Notes: generated from the sequence alone by a model not told the origin. Positions 1 through 8,279 are shown, numbered from the stretch's first letter. The stretch is DNA of 64,000 nt from Scatomorpha sp964367935 (GCA_964367935.1 CAYIYZ010000001.1:372001-436000); one strand, 5' to 3'. Translations and numbers: made by a program.

Positions 1-231
1 CATGCCCGGTCCGAGATACTGGGCGTGACCGCCCATTTGACTCATAGCGGTCTCGAAGGATACACGTGTTCTTGTGGAGGATTGTTGGAATATCATGCCG
101 AGGGTCAGGTTTTTCATAAACGGTGGGTAGTAACCGGACTTGATCGCCTTTTTAATGGCAAGTGACAGCCCGATAATTTCGAGTAGTTCGGTTTTGGTGA
201 AGTCGGCGGTGTCAATAAAATCTCTTTTCAT
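1..231 (-). CDS. ptcA: Putrescine (or ornithine) carbamoyltransferase, N-terminal part, cut by window edge
   Basis: The gene enters from the left edge, so only the first 77 codons are visible. The translation begins MKRDFIDTADFTKTELLEI and contains SSTRTRVSFETAMSQMGGH, which holds the carbamoyl-phosphate binding motif S-x-R-T-R of aspartate/ornithine carbamoyltransferases. The MKRD start, the GYYPPFMKNLTLGMIFQQ stretch and the spacing look more like putrescine carbamoyltransferase of the agmatine deiminase pathway than anabolic OTCase, as far as I recall those sequences. That pathway makes ATP from carbamoyl phosphate. A GGAGG lies just before the ATG. Specificity cannot be settled without the C-terminal SMG-type loop and the neighbouring genes beyond the edge. 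Confidence 0.75.
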   Translation of the reverse strand, partial: MKRDFIDTADFTKTELLEIIGLSLAIKKAIKSGYYPPFMKNLTLGMIFQQSSTRTRVSFETAMSQMGGHAQYLGPGM

Positions 232-342
232 GTTTACCTCCAAATGTGAACATATTTTTCATTTCAGGTATAGTGTTTTCAAAAATGCACATTTTATTAG
301 TGCAAAGGAAAATTACTGAAATAAAATAAGGAGTGAAAAGAG

Positions 343-510
343 ATGGCAAGCAAGAAGAAGCCGAAGGCAACACCGCAGTATACGGATTATCCGCCCGACG
401 CACCGGACAGGAACAACTTCCCTCCGCAGTTTTCGGATGAAGCGCCGACAAGTTACAGTGACGGCAGTCGTTCGAAGAATATCAAAAACGGCAGTCCGAG
501 CGATAGATAG
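343..510 (+). CDS. Small hydrophilic protein, 55 aa, unknown
   Basis: A short reading frame starts MASKKKPKATPQYTDYPPDA and ends at TAG 508-510. An AAGGAG sits about nine bases before the ATG, and a strong hairpin terminator follows ten bases after the stop, so it has all the marks of a translated small gene. The protein has a lysine-rich start and is then rich in Pro, Asp, Ser and Asn, with no hydrophobic segment and no recognisable domain; it is probably disordered. It is divergent from the carbamoyltransferase gene. I do not recognise a family. Confidence 0.6.
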   Translation: MASKKKPKATPQYTDYPPDAPDRNNFPPQFSDEAPTSYSDGSRSKNIKNGSPSDR

Positions 511-520
511 CAAGAAAAAA

Positions 521-547
521 GCCCCGATGCTTAGCATCGGGGCTTTT
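521..547. terminator. Bidirectional Rho-independent terminator
   Basis: A perfect 10-bp stem (GCCCCGATGC / GCATCGGGGC) with a TTA loop is flanked by A-rich sequence on the left and TTTT on the right. It serves the small plus-strand gene and the converging minus-strand gene ending at 557. Confidence 0.9.
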
Positions 548-556
548 GAAAATCTA

Positions 557-844
557 TTATTTCTTTGTAAGAGCTCTCTCTAACCAGACGGAGCCAATAT
601 CCAAAGCGGCGTAAAGACTATCCTTCTCAAGCTTCTTGAGCACCTTATCACGTGACTTCAAGTCGGGGTCGGTGAGCTGTAATTGCACCAAAACCTTAGT
701 GGCAACCTCAAGATCTTCAACCATCTTCTTGTCAAGTACCTTTATTACTATGACGTGTGAGTCGCCCATATCACCGTAATAAACGAAATCATCTTTCCTG
801 CGCAAGGGGCGCCCTTTATACTCCAATATCTTCTTTTCAGACAT
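557..844 (-). CDS. Conserved-looking hypothetical protein, 95 aa
   Basis: The protein begins MSEKKILEYKGRPLRRKDDF and contains a beta-rich central stretch (VIVIKVLDKKMVEDLEVATKV) followed by a charged helix. It has no signal peptide, membrane segment or metal ligands. A GGAGG lies six bases before the ATG. It is a single-gene unit, ending against the terminator at 521-547. The stretch from SHVIVIKV onward reads like a small cytoplasmic alpha/beta protein, but I cannot name a family. Confidence 0.7.
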   Translation of the reverse strand: MSEKKILEYKGRPLRRKDDFVYYGDMGDSHVIVIKVLDKKMVEDLEVATKVLVQLQLTDPDLKSRDKVLKKLEKDSLYAALDIGSVWLERALTKK

Positions 845-911
845 AGTAAACCTCCAAAACGAGTTTTGTTACCGAATTGTAACACATATTAATCAACTTG
901 TCAACAAAGTT

Positions 912-3203
912 TTAGGCGAAAGTGTCACCGTCGGTGGGCTCCGGTTCCGGCTCACGCTCCGGCACGGGGCTTTCCGCTATGGGTGCTTCGCTATTCTGCG
1001 GCGCCTCCGACTGCGCTACCTCGGGGGTAGGGTCGTATTCCGGCTGACGCGAGGTCTGAGGTGTAGCAGTTACATTGGGAGTGTCCGATTCTTCCGGATC
1101 GTCCGATTCTTCCGGATCGGGTGAGGGGCTTGGGTTTTGTTGCTCCTCCAGATCCTCCAAAAGGTCACCGAAGAGCATGGTGTCACCGCCAATGGTCGGC
1201 TGAGGGAAGGACCTGTACTCAAGACCTGCGTGCAGGGGCTCCATGACCTTACGCCAAATTTGTGCCGCAGGGTTACCGTAGAAGTACATTTGCTCATTTT
1301 CGTCGTAGCCCGTCCAAACGGCGGCGACGTAGTAGCCTGTCATACCCACGAACCAACGGTTCCACTCATTAGAGCTTGTGCCGGTTTTACCTGCAACGGC
1401 TGTGCTGGAGAAGTAGGCCTCTGTGCCCGTACCGCCCGAGACAGCGCCCTGCAACATACTTGTTATATTGTTGGCAGTATTGGCGCTCCATGCCACATGT
1501 GTCGCCGGCGTATTATCCATGACCATGTTACCGTTAGCGTCAGTTACGTGCGTATAGGTGCGTGATTCCGTAAATATACCGGCGTTGACGAAGCTCCCGA
1601 ACGCCTGCGTCATCTCACGCACGGTCGCACCGTTTGTGAGCTCACCGAGAGATAGGGCCGCGTAGCTGTAGTCGCCCTCCACCAAGGTGGTGAAGCCGAG
1701 TTTATTCACGAGGTATTCGTAAGAGGCGGTCAGCCCCAGTTTATCGAGAATCTGTGCCGATACGGTGTTAAGAGAACTGACGAGAGCGGAGCGTATAGAT
1801 ACAATACCGTAGTTACCGCCGCCCGAGTTTCGTGGGTACCACCACGTGCCCGATAGGCTACCGTCCGCCGAGTCGTTTACCAAGGTGTACTGCGTGATAA
1901 GCCCGTACTCAAGAGCGGGGCCGTATACGGCGAGTGGCTTAAAGGATGAGCCGGGCGGTCTTTGCGTGTCTATGCGGTTAAGCCCGAAGTTAATATTTTT
2001 CTCGCCCACACCACCCGAGAGCGCAACTATATCGCCCGTGTAGGGGTCCATTATGACTATAGAGGATTGTAGTTGCTGCTCCGAGGGCCAATAGGCCTGC
2101 GGTAGAGCGTCTAAGTTTTGGTAAACTGCATCCACATGTGCCTGAGCCGCAGGGTCGTAGGTGCTGTATATGCGGTAGCCACCCTGATAGAGCATGGAAC
2201 GAGCCGTCTCATAGTTTACGCCCTTACGCTCCATGAGGTCGTTTATGACATCGTTAATGACCGTTTCTTCGTAGTATGTGTAGATGTCCTGAACATACTC
2301 CTCATCCTCGGAGCGTATGAGCTGAAGCTCTTCGTTTACAGCGTCAACGTACTCATCATAGCTGATATAGCCTTGATCGTACATCTCGCGCAATACGAGT
2401 TCCTGACGCTCCTTGTTGTTCGCCTCACTTATAAAGGGGTTATAACGAGAGGGGTTGTTGGTTATGCCTATTATACTTGCGGTCTCGGCTATCGTGAGCT
2501 CGGAGACTTCTTTGTCGAAGTAGGTTTGAGCTGCCGTGACTATACCGTAGCAGCCTTGCCCAAAGTAAACTTTGTTGAGGTACCACTCGACTATCTCCTC
2601 TTTTGAGTAGTTTTCTTCTAATTCAAGTGCCTGGAAAATTTCGAGCAGTTTACGCTGCACAGTAACGTCATCTTGTTGCGTCATGTTCTTAATGAGCTGC
2701 TGAGTGATGGTAGAGCCGCCGAAGTCATCACGCATAGTGAGGAACATGTTCATAAAAGCGCCCAAGGTTCTGTACCAATCGACACCCTTGTGCGTGTAGA
2801 AGCGTTTATCCTCTATGGCGACGAGAGCATCTTCCATTACGGGCGGAATGTCCTCATAGTCTATCCAGATACGTTTTTCAAGTGATTCCAAGGTAGTGAG
2901 TTCCTGCCACGTACCGTCCTCTGCCTCGTAGAGGATGACACTTGAGAGCGAGAGGTTAAAGTCGGAGAGCGAAACCTCGAGCTCCGGAGTGAGAGAGGCG
3001 TTGACGTAGAAAGCGAAAATAAGTGCAAAAAGCAGGCCTGAGGTAATAAATACCAAGACCAATGTGATGAGTATTTTCACGGCAAAGCTGAAGATACGCA
3101 AAGCGGCGGATGCCACAGTGTCCGTACCCTTAGCAACAGTGCCGGCTACTTTTTTTACTGAGCTGTTTTGCTCTTTATCTTTTTCTCTGTTCGAGTTGTT
3201 CAT
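912..3203 (-). CDS. Class A penicillin-binding protein (PBP1A type), bifunctional
   Basis: This membrane-anchored enzyme polymerises glycan strands and cross-links peptides. A transmembrane helix lies at about residues 40-66. The GT51 glycosyltransferase follows, with catalytic Glu131 in IEDKRFYTHKG and GGSTITQQLIKN near 163. The transpeptidase carries SSFK near 418, SLN near 478 and KTGTS near 604. The final 60 residues form a Pro/Glu/Ser/Thr-rich extracellular tail with a DDPEES repeat. The length of 763 aa suits the family. GGAGG precedes the ATG by five bases. Upstream, a promoter at 3437-3465 would give a leader that runs through the hairpin repeat at 3223-3402. It is probably the main housekeeping class A PBP. 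Confidence 0.95.
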   Translation of the reverse strand: MNNSNREKDKEQNSSVKKVAGTVAKGTDTVASAALRIFSFAVKILITLVLVFITSGLLFALIFAFYVNASLTPELEVSLSDFNLSLSSVILYEAEDGTWQELTTLESLEKRIWIDYEDIPPVMEDALVAIEDKRFYTHKGVDWYRTLGAFMNMFLTMRDDFGGSTITQQLIKNMTQQDDVTVQRKLLEIFQALELEENYSKEEIVEWYLNKVYFGQGCYGIVTAAQTYFDKEVSELTIAETASIIGITNNPSRYNPFISEANNKERQELVLREMYDQGYISYDEYVDAVNEELQLIRSEDEEYVQDIYTYYEETVINDVINDLMERKGVNYETARSMLYQGGYRIYSTYDPAAQAHVDAVYQNLDALPQAYWPSEQQLQSSIVIMDPYTGDIVALSGGVGEKNINFGLNRIDTQRPPGSSFKPLAVYGPALEYGLITQYTLVNDSADGSLSGTWWYPRNSGGGNYGIVSIRSALVSSLNTVSAQILDKLGLTASYEYLVNKLGFTTLVEGDYSYAALSLGELTNGATVREMTQAFGSFVNAGIFTESRTYTHVTDANGNMVMDNTPATHVAWSANTANNITSMLQGAVSGGTGTEAYFSSTAVAGKTGTSSNEWNRWFVGMTGYYVAAVWTGYDENEQMYFYGNPAAQIWRKVMEPLHAGLEYRSFPQPTIGGDTMLFGDLLEDLEEQQNPSPSPDPEESDDPEESDTPNVTATPQTSRQPEYDPTPEVAQSEAPQNSEAPIAESPVPEREPEPEPTDGDTFA

Positions 3204-3222
3204 TAAAACCTCCGAATTATCA

Positions 3223-3402
3223 GTCTGGCGAAAAACGGGTTTTTCGCCAAAAAAGGGTTCTCGGCTTTATAGCCTCGCAAAGTATCTTTGGCGTGTATAC
3301 GCCCCGCCTCAGATATAATTTAACATTTTTCAAAAATCAGACCAGGCAACTCGCCGTGATTTTAGAAAAATCTTTGCTCGGCAAAGGACGAGAGCTTGGT
3401 GC
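3223..3402. repeat. Four-hairpin intergenic repeat (family R1), copy 1
   Basis: About 180 bp repeated at 11702-11882 and 35774-35952. It carries four consecutive inverted repeats: GGCGAAAAAC / GTTTTTCGCC, GGCT-4-AGCC, GGCGTGTATACGCC, and TTTTTCAAAAATCA / TGATTTTAGAAAAA with an inner GGCAACTCGCC. This copy lies directly upstream of the PBP1A gene. The type of element is unknown; a MITE-like or REP-like repeat is my best guess. Confidence 0.8.
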
Positions 3403-3436
3403 TACGCTTTTTTGACACACTCATTATAAATTAGGG

Positions 3437-3465
3437 ATAAAACATATTGTATCACAAATTGTCAA
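3437..3465 (-). promoter_or_regulatory. Candidate sigma-A promoter for the PBP1A gene
   Basis: On the minus strand, TTGACA (3465-3460) is followed after 17 bases by TTTTAT (3442-3437). The -35 is perfect and the -10 weak. The transcript would cross repeat R1 before reaching the ATG at 3203. Confidence 0.45.
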
Positions 3466-3560
3466 TAGAAAATACATTTTTTTGGAAATTTAAAAAAATG
3501 GAATAAATTTACATAAAAGGGACAAAATAATGATATATGGTGACGGGAGATGTGTGTAAA

Positions 3561-3899
3561 TTGAGCTTTAAGACAAAATTATTTATAACAGTGTGTATGA
3601 CGTTGACAGCGGCAGCAAGTTCCGTGTGGGCTATAGGAAGTTTGCAAGAGGCGAGTATAGCGGCAGCGCCACGATACAATTATTCATGGGATGTGCCGGA
3701 GGAGAGTGCTGAGTATTTTCTTCGTGAGCACTCGGGCAATATTGGCGTGTATAGAACACGCCGTGATACAGAGCCTATAGCAGTGACGGACATAGAGCTT
3801 ATAACTTTACGCGTGGCGGACAAAGCTATGATAGAGGCGGGCATGCCTGTACGTGACAGGGACGAGCTGTTAATGCTCTTGGAGGATTTAGGGTCGTAA
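3561..3899 (+). CDS. Small membrane-anchored protein, unknown, 112 aa
   Basis: I choose the TTG at 3561 because GGGAGA lies eleven bases before it, whereas the in-frame ATG at 3537 has no ribosome binding site. The protein starts MSFKTKLFITVCMTLTAAAS, a signal anchor with one N-terminal helix, followed by an extracytoplasmic domain of about 80 residues containing YFLREHSGNIGVYRTRRDTE and ending IEAGMPVRDRDELLMLLEDL. This reminds me of small clostridial proteins with a BofC C-terminal-like fold, where the sequence gives a 'reh-G-i-av' strand and a final 'd-eeL-llEd' helix. That resemblance is from memory and weak. It is a lone gene. Confidence 0.65.
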   Translation: MSFKTKLFITVCMTLTAAASSVWAIGSLQEASIAAAPRYNYSWDVPEESAEYFLREHSGNIGVYRTRRDTEPIAVTDIELITLRVADKAMIEAGMPVRDRDELLMLLEDLGS

Positions 3900-3925
3900 G
3901 AAATTTTTTTAGTTACAAAAAACTG

Positions 3926-3954
3926 TTGATTTATACATTGAAATGAGATACAAT
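3926..3954 (+). promoter_or_regulatory. Sigma-A-like promoter for the DUF1292 gene
   Basis: TTGATT (3926-3931), 17-base spacer, TACAAT (3949-3954). The predicted start is about 30 bases before the ATG at 3989. Confidence 0.6.
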
Positions 3955-3988
3955 GAGCGCGAAGAAAGAAAACGGAGGCGAATTAATT

Positions 3989-4279
3989 ATGGATTCGGAT
4001 TTCGGTAACAGCTTTATTACCGTTGAAGACGAGGATGGCAATTCTTTTGAGCTTGAGCTCATACTGACTATGGAGCATAAGGATGGCGACTATGCGCTGT
4101 TTTTACCTGCTGATACTGACGAGGATGACCCTGAGTATGGGTACATTGTGTTGTCTGTGGATGAGGAGGACGGCGAGGAGGTCTTCAATTCCGTTGATGA
4201 TGAAGAGCTTTTAGTCGAAGTGTATGAGAAGTTCATGGAGATGCTCTTTGACGAGGACGAGGAAGAAGCGGCGGAATAG
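3989..4279 (+). CDS. DUF1292 family protein (YrzB-like), 96 aa
   Basis: A highly acidic small cytosolic protein, starting MDSDFGNSFITVEDEDGNSF with the strand-turn-strand pattern of DUF1292 (FELELILTMEHKDGDYALF, then YGYIVLSVDEEDGEEVFNSV) and an acidic helix at the C-terminus. I use the ATG at 3989 because GGAGG lies nine bases before it; the in-frame ATG at 3953 lies inside the -10 element. In many Firmicutes the family sits with ruvX/mreB-like housekeeping genes and its role is unknown. Here the stop codon is followed at once by the structured RNA 4280-4543, which may be its 3' UTR or a separate RNA. Confidence 0.85.
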   Translation: MDSDFGNSFITVEDEDGNSFELELILTMEHKDGDYALFLPADTDEDDPEYGYIVLSVDEEDGEEVFNSVDDEELLVEVYEKFMEMLFDEDEEEAAE

Positions 4280-4543
4280 TAGCCTTAAGGGCGGACTGTT
4301 CCGAACGAAAGTAAGAGCTAAGATGCCCTGCTCTGTTCGTGAAGTGCCCTCTTAAACCCACATTTTAAATAAGGGATGTCATATTCCTCCGTGGCTTGCA
4401 GGCCTCCCGACACCTAGGGTTGGATGTTGGAAGCAACGGAGCGGAGGAGAGACGACCCACCTGCCGGAGACGTGCAGGTTATAATAGGGCCTCACGGCAG
4501 CGCGGGAAAGTCGGCGACGTAAGTCGCCGCCGTTTTTTTTTTT
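4280..4543 (+). ncRNA. Structured RNA of unrecognised family with intrinsic terminator
   Basis: The 260 bases after the DUF1292 stop have strong folding potential. Hairpin A (about 4283-4353) pairs TTAAG..GGC, CGAAC and GAGC with GCTCT, GTTCG, GCCC and CTTAA. Helix B pairs CCTCCGT, TTGC and CCGACA (4416-4443) with TGTTGG, GCAA and CGGAGG (4453-4477). Hairpin C pairs CCTGC with GCAGG near 4490-4508. A GC-rich terminator with twelve T residues closes it. I do not see the signatures of RNase P, SRP RNA, tmRNA, T-box or the common riboswitches. A 6S-like RNA is possible but the two ends do not obviously pair. It may be a 3' UTR-derived RNA. Confidence 0.55.
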
Positions 4544-5116
4544 CAGATAACTGAAATCCCAAGGGGAGCGTTTTTGTCCCTCCCCGGAAAATGCGCCCAC
4601 CCCAAGCGCTGCGAAAGGGTGGGCGTGGTGTGAGTCGGAATAAAACTCGTTTATCACTATGTTAGGGTACTCCTCACGCAGCCTAACTACCTTCTCAGCG
4701 CCCACATTATTAAGACCGATAGTCCTGCCGCTACGCTTATCGACCCGTGAGGCGATGAGGCGCACACCGAGCTTCTCGGCAGGGAGCTTTAACAGAAATT
4801 CAGGGGAAGCGGAGATTATAATGTCGTCCGCTTTTTTTCTGTATATGTACCAATCGTTTATGTTCTTGAAATTTTCATTCCAGAACTCCTCGACTGCGGC
4901 GTCTATATCGGGCACGGCAGTTAAGAAGTTATAGAAGCTCTCCTTGAATTTAGTCTTGCCCATAGGGCCGCTTCTATAGGAGAGCAGCTTGGGAAGGCAG
5001 GGCGCTGCGGCAGCGAGCACTCTGCCGTGCCTACGTACACAGAACTTGAAAAATGCTGCCGTACTGTCATAGGGTAAAATAGTCTTGTCAAAATCGTATA
5101 CATTAACCTTTTCCAT
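4379..5116 (-). CDS. HAD-superfamily phosphatase (HAD-IB, SerB-like), with odd C-terminal extension
   Basis: Motif I is VYDFDKTILP (nucleophile Asp, residue 9, and Asp 11), motif II is IIISAS near residue 102, and motif IV reads EFYSDSHHAHPF where relatives have SDS-x-x-D. One of the metal-binding Asp residues therefore appears to be His. The conserved domain ends at about KRSPWDFSYLKKK (residue 194). The remaining 50 or so residues are read from the strand opposite the structured RNA, so they are probably not a conserved part. The second ATG (5116) has better spacing from GGAGG than the first (5119). It overlaps the stop of the upstream DUF218 gene, so the two are translationally coupled. 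Substrate unknown. Confidence 0.8.
   Translation of the reverse strand: MEKVNVYDFDKTILPYDSTAAFFKFCVRRHGRVLAAAAPCLPKLLSYRSGPMGKTKFKESFYNFLTAVPDIDAAVEEFWNENFKNINDWYIYRKKADDIIISASPEFLLKLPAEKLGVRLIASRVDKRSGRTIGLNNVGAEKVVRLREEYPNIVINEFYSDSHHAHPFAALGVGAFSGEGQKRSPWDFSYLKKKNGGDLRRRLSRAAVRPYYNLHVSGRWVVSPPLRCFQHPTLGVGRPASHGGI
4511..4543 (+). terminator. Rho-independent terminator of the structured RNA
   Basis: CGGCGAC (4512-4518), GTAA loop, GTCGCCG (4523-4529), then CCG and a run of about twelve T residues. The direction is clearly plus strand. Confidence 0.9.
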
Positions 5117-5838
5117 CATAAACCTCCGAAAATAGTATAGTATGCCATGCCCAGGCCTTCACGTATGAAATAATTCACCATGAGAGTGGGGTAACTTGTG
5201 TGTCCTGCCACGCCGTAGCAGTTGTAGCCCTGCGCCTCTGCCATCAGTTTCGCACGGTGCAAGTGGTATTCGCTCGACACTATGGCAATCTCGCCGGTAA
5301 CTCCGCCCATTGACTCGAGTATCTCGAAGGAGAAACGAAGGTTTTCCTCCGTGGACGTAGCTTCGGTTTCTAAGATAATACGCTCGGATGCTATGCCTCG
5401 TGCCTCTAACCATATGCCCATAGCCTCCGCTTCCGTTATACTTTCGCCCGGCCCCATGCCACCTGTAACCACGGCAATGGTGTCGGGGTTAGCCACAAGG
5501 TAAGCTTCGGCAGCCTCCAAACGATTGACGAGCGATAAAGAGGGTACGTCTCCGTGCAGTCCGGCCCCCAAAACGATGATATACTCACAGTCAGACGGTG
5601 CGTCCGTGGACGAGCTCTTAATCACAGGTATGAGAAAATAAGAGTATACCGCAAGCCCTATGATTATTAGACAAACGGCAACAATACGCACAGGCTTATT
5701 TGCGTAGTGGAAAAAGGGTATGAGCAGTGCGAAAATAAAGCAGATATAGCCCAAATAATCGTGACCTGTCAGGATGAATTTTAATACTATGCCCAAGAGC
5801 GAGAAGGCTATAATTAGCCCTATCTGTATTTTATTCAC
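5116..5838 (-). CDS. YdcF/SanA-like DUF218 membrane protein
   Basis: Two or three N-terminal transmembrane helices (residues 5-75) precede a DUF218 domain. That domain begins CEYIIVLGAGLHGDVPSLSLVNR and contains the conserved VVTGGMGPGESITEAEAMGIWL and IILETEATSTEENLRFS segments, followed by IVSSEYHLHRAKLMA. The family (ElyC, SanA, YdcF) is linked to envelope or wall polymer metabolism and its chemistry is unsettled. I choose GTG 5838 because GGAGG is six bases before it; the longer frame would run deep into the ABC-F gene. The start overlaps the ABC-F stop by eight bases, indicating an operon of ABC-F, DUF218 and HAD. Confidence 0.88.
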   Translation of the reverse strand: MNKIQIGLIIAFSLLGIVLKFILTGHDYLGYICFIFALLIPFFHYANKPVRIVAVCLIIIGLAVYSYFLIPVIKSSSTDAPSDCEYIIVLGAGLHGDVPSLSLVNRLEAAEAYLVANPDTIAVVTGGMGPGESITEAEAMGIWLEARGIASERIILETEATSTEENLRFSFEILESMGGVTGEIAIVSSEYHLHRAKLMAEAQGYNCYGVAGHTSYPTLMVNYFIREGLGMAYYTIFGGL

Positions 5839-7702
5839 TGAGTTCCTCCCACTCTTCATAGAGCGCCATAAGCTCTGCGTCGAGAGCTTCACGCTCGTTT
5901 TCTATGTCCATGAGCTTCTCATAATCAGTCGCAAATTCTTCGGATTGCGCCGCTAAAAGTTCCATGCGCTCCTCGGCTTTCTCTATATCACGCTCTACCT
6001 TGCGCCGCCTCTTGTCTGTGTCTGAGGCTCGACCCTTGCTCTTTTCCTTCTTCTTAACGGGCGCACTTCGCTTATCAGCACTCTCTAATGTGCGTCGCCG
6101 CTCTTTAAACGCAAGGAAACTCGCATAGTCGCCCATATAGTCTGTTATTTTACCGTCTTTCAGCTCCCATATGCGTGTTGCAAAACGCTCAATGAAATAC
6201 CTGTCATGCGATACGAATACGAGCGTCTGACCGTAGTCATCTATGGCACGCTCTATCCATTCCCTTGAGTTTATATCGAGGTGGTTCGTCGGCTCGTCGA
6301 GGATAAGGAGGTTCACGCCCTCACGCATGAGCATACACAGCCTCAGCCTACTCTGCTCACCGCCAGACAGCCTTGATACGCTCTTTAGAGCGTCCTCGCC
6401 CGAGAACCCATAAGCACCCAAGCTGTCACGTGCCTGTTGCGGCGTACAACGTGCGTCGTAGATCATGGTGTCAAGTGCCGAGCGTGAGGGTTCCGAGAAT
6501 TTAATTATCTGCGGCAGGTAGCCTGTCTTCACAGATGGCCCTGTCACCATATAGCCCGAGTCGGGCAGCTCCTCTTTGAGTAGCACTTTGAGGAGCGTGG
6601 ATTTACCCGTGCCGTTCTCGCCTATGAGTGCTATGCGCTCACCGCCCGTTACTATGGTACTAAACTCTGAGATGAGCACCCTGTCGCCGAAACCTTTTTT
6701 AAGGTCCTGTGCCACTATGGCCTCGTCGGCTAAAAACTCCAGCTCCTTAAAGTCTGCCTTCAGTTTCTTCTGCGTCTTCGGGCGCTCCGTCTGAGCGAGT
6801 TTTTCCATACGCTTTTCCATGGAGAACGCTCGCTTATGCAGTTTATCATTGCCCATAAACGCCCATAAATGCAGTTTATCCGCCGCCGCCTTTAACTGGT
6901 CGTACTTCGCCTTATCTCGCTCATACTTTTTCATCTGCTCCTCGAAGCGCCTTTGACGCTCCGCTATGAAAAAACTGTAGTTGCCCGAATAAAGCTCCGC
7001 CTCACCGTCACGTATCTCTATGCAACGCTTAACGACCCTGTCCAAAAAGTAGCGGTCATGGCTTATGGCGAGTACCGTGCCCTTAAAGCGACCTATATAC
7101 TCCTCAAGCCACTCCACCGCCTGTAAATCGAGGTGGTTTGTCGGCTCGTCGAGTAGTAGTATGTCCGTGTCCTCCAAAATTAGCCTTGCGAGGTTCACAC
7201 GTGTCTTCTCACCGCCCGAGAGCATGTTAAAGGGGCGTGTGCGCATGTCCGCATCTATGGACAGGCCGTTCGCCACACGGTTAAGCTCATGCTCCGTGTC
7301 GTAGCCACCCCGAGAGGCATAGAGTGCCGAAAGCCTGTCGTACTCACGTAAAAGTGCGTCCGTGTGCTCCGTCTCCATGCGCCTTGCTATGTCATTAATA
7401 CGCTCCTGCATATCTAAAAGCTCCGAAAAAGCAGAGCGTAGCACTTCTTCCGTTGTGGCGCCTTGAGGAAAGCTCGGAATCTGCGAAATAAGCCCCAAAC
7501 GCTTACCCTTAGCTATAACGATATCGCCCGAGTCGGGGTATAGTTCGCCCGTTAGCAGTTTGAATAGTGTCGTCTTACCCGAGCCGTTTATGCCGAGTAT
7601 ACCCACACGCTCACCCGAGGCTATATTGAAGCTCAGGCTCTCAAGCACCGGCGATCCGACCTCAAAGGACTTCTTTAAATTGTGTACGCTTATATCTGTC
7701 AT
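5831..7702 (-). CDS. ABC-F family ATPase (ribosome-associated)
   Basis: Two ABC domains lie in one chain without membrane segments. The first has GINGSGKT near residue 41, a LSGGEKTRV signature near 163 and LLLDEPTNHLD near 182. The second has GENGTGKS near 363, LSGGEQSRL near 450 and LILDEPTNHLD near 470. Between them lies the basic, helical arm typical of ABC-F (FEEQMKKYERDKAKYDQLKA). The C-terminal region is a charged coiled coil (residues 540-620). ABC-F proteins act at the ribosomal E site, some as translation factors and some giving antibiotic resistance; the sequence alone does not place this one. The start is the ATG at 7702 with AGGATGG upstream. Confidence 0.93.
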   Translation of the reverse strand: MTDISVHNLKKSFEVGSPVLESLSFNIASGERVGILGINGSGKTTLFKLLTGELYPDSGDIVIAKGKRLGLISQIPSFPQGATTEEVLRSAFSELLDMQERINDIARRMETEHTDALLREYDRLSALYASRGGYDTEHELNRVANGLSIDADMRTRPFNMLSGGEKTRVNLARLILEDTDILLLDEPTNHLDLQAVEWLEEYIGRFKGTVLAISHDRYFLDRVVKRCIEIRDGEAELYSGNYSFFIAERQRRFEEQMKKYERDKAKYDQLKAAADKLHLWAFMGNDKLHKRAFSMEKRMEKLAQTERPKTQKKLKADFKELEFLADEAIVAQDLKKGFGDRVLISEFSTIVTGGERIALIGENGTGKSTLLKVLLKEELPDSGYMVTGPSVKTGYLPQIIKFSEPSRSALDTMIYDARCTPQQARDSLGAYGFSGEDALKSVSRLSGGEQSRLRLCMLMREGVNLLILDEPTNHLDINSREWIERAIDDYGQTLVFVSHDRYFIERFATRIWELKDGKITDYMGDYASFLAFKERRRTLESADKRSAPVKKKEKSKGRASDTDKRRRKVERDIEKAEERMELLAAQSEEFATDYEKLMDIENEREALDAELMALYEEWEELSE

Positions 7703-7754
7703 GTTAACCATCCTATATTGTGTCGCCCTTTGCGACGATTTAGTGTAGGAGATA

Positions 7755-8279
7755 TTATACTTCTATTATTGTTTGCTTCACTTTGCGAAAAACAATAAGG
7801 GCGCTAATCACATCTGCCACAAACACAAACTGAAACAGCATATGCATAGTAGCTTGCTTTCTCGATAATATCTTATTGTCACGACTGCATTTTATTGCCG
7901 ACACTCCGACCATTGCGCTTAAAGATATAGACAGAAGATCTAATATCCATAAAACGAAAGTGACTCCGACAGTGAAGACGGTGAAGCTAAATAATAGGCC
8001 TACACCGAAGATATAAATATATGCAGGGATAGCGAGCGTTTTGATCAGCATATTCATACGACATGCTGACAAGTAATCTTCTTTCTTCTTGGTGATGATA
8101 ATGCTGAGCGCTATGGCACAAATAAATGCAATAACCCAAAAGACGGCAATTAAGAATAAAATCAAGAAGAAGTTATTGTCAAATACACTCTCCATTAAGA
8201 AACCGCTAAGTAAGCAATAGAAACCAAATGCTACGCTATAAGGAAACAGCAAAATAATTACTGCTAAGACATTTTTCAT
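7755..8279 (-). CDS. Hypothetical multi-pass membrane protein, 174 aa
   Basis: Hydrophobicity suggests four helices: about residues 5-30, 35-62 (FFLILFLIAVFWVIAFICAI), 84-115 and 117-135, and perhaps one more near 145-165. Short basic loops (ITKKKEDYL) favour a cytoplasmic position. GGAGG precedes the ATG by seven bases. I recognise no family. Codon use is slightly more A+T-rich than the neighbours, but I have not computed it. Confidence 0.7.
   Translation of the reverse strand: MKNVLAVIILLFPYSVAFGFYCLLSGFLMESVFDNNFFLILFLIAVFWVIAFICAIALSIIITKKKEDYLSACRMNMLIKTLAIPAYIYIFGVGLLFSFTVFTVGVTFVLWILDLLSISLSAMVGVSAIKCSRDNKILSRKQATMHMLFQFVFVADVISALIVFRKVKQTIIEV

Noticed and set aside
4280..4543. 6S RNA, RNase P RNA, SRP RNA or T-box assignment for the structured RNA
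   Set aside because: The 5' and 3' ends do not form a clear closing stem as in 6S; the RNase P GAAAGUCC core, the SRP GGAAG-GNRA pair and the T-box are not found. The 6S option stays open only weakly.
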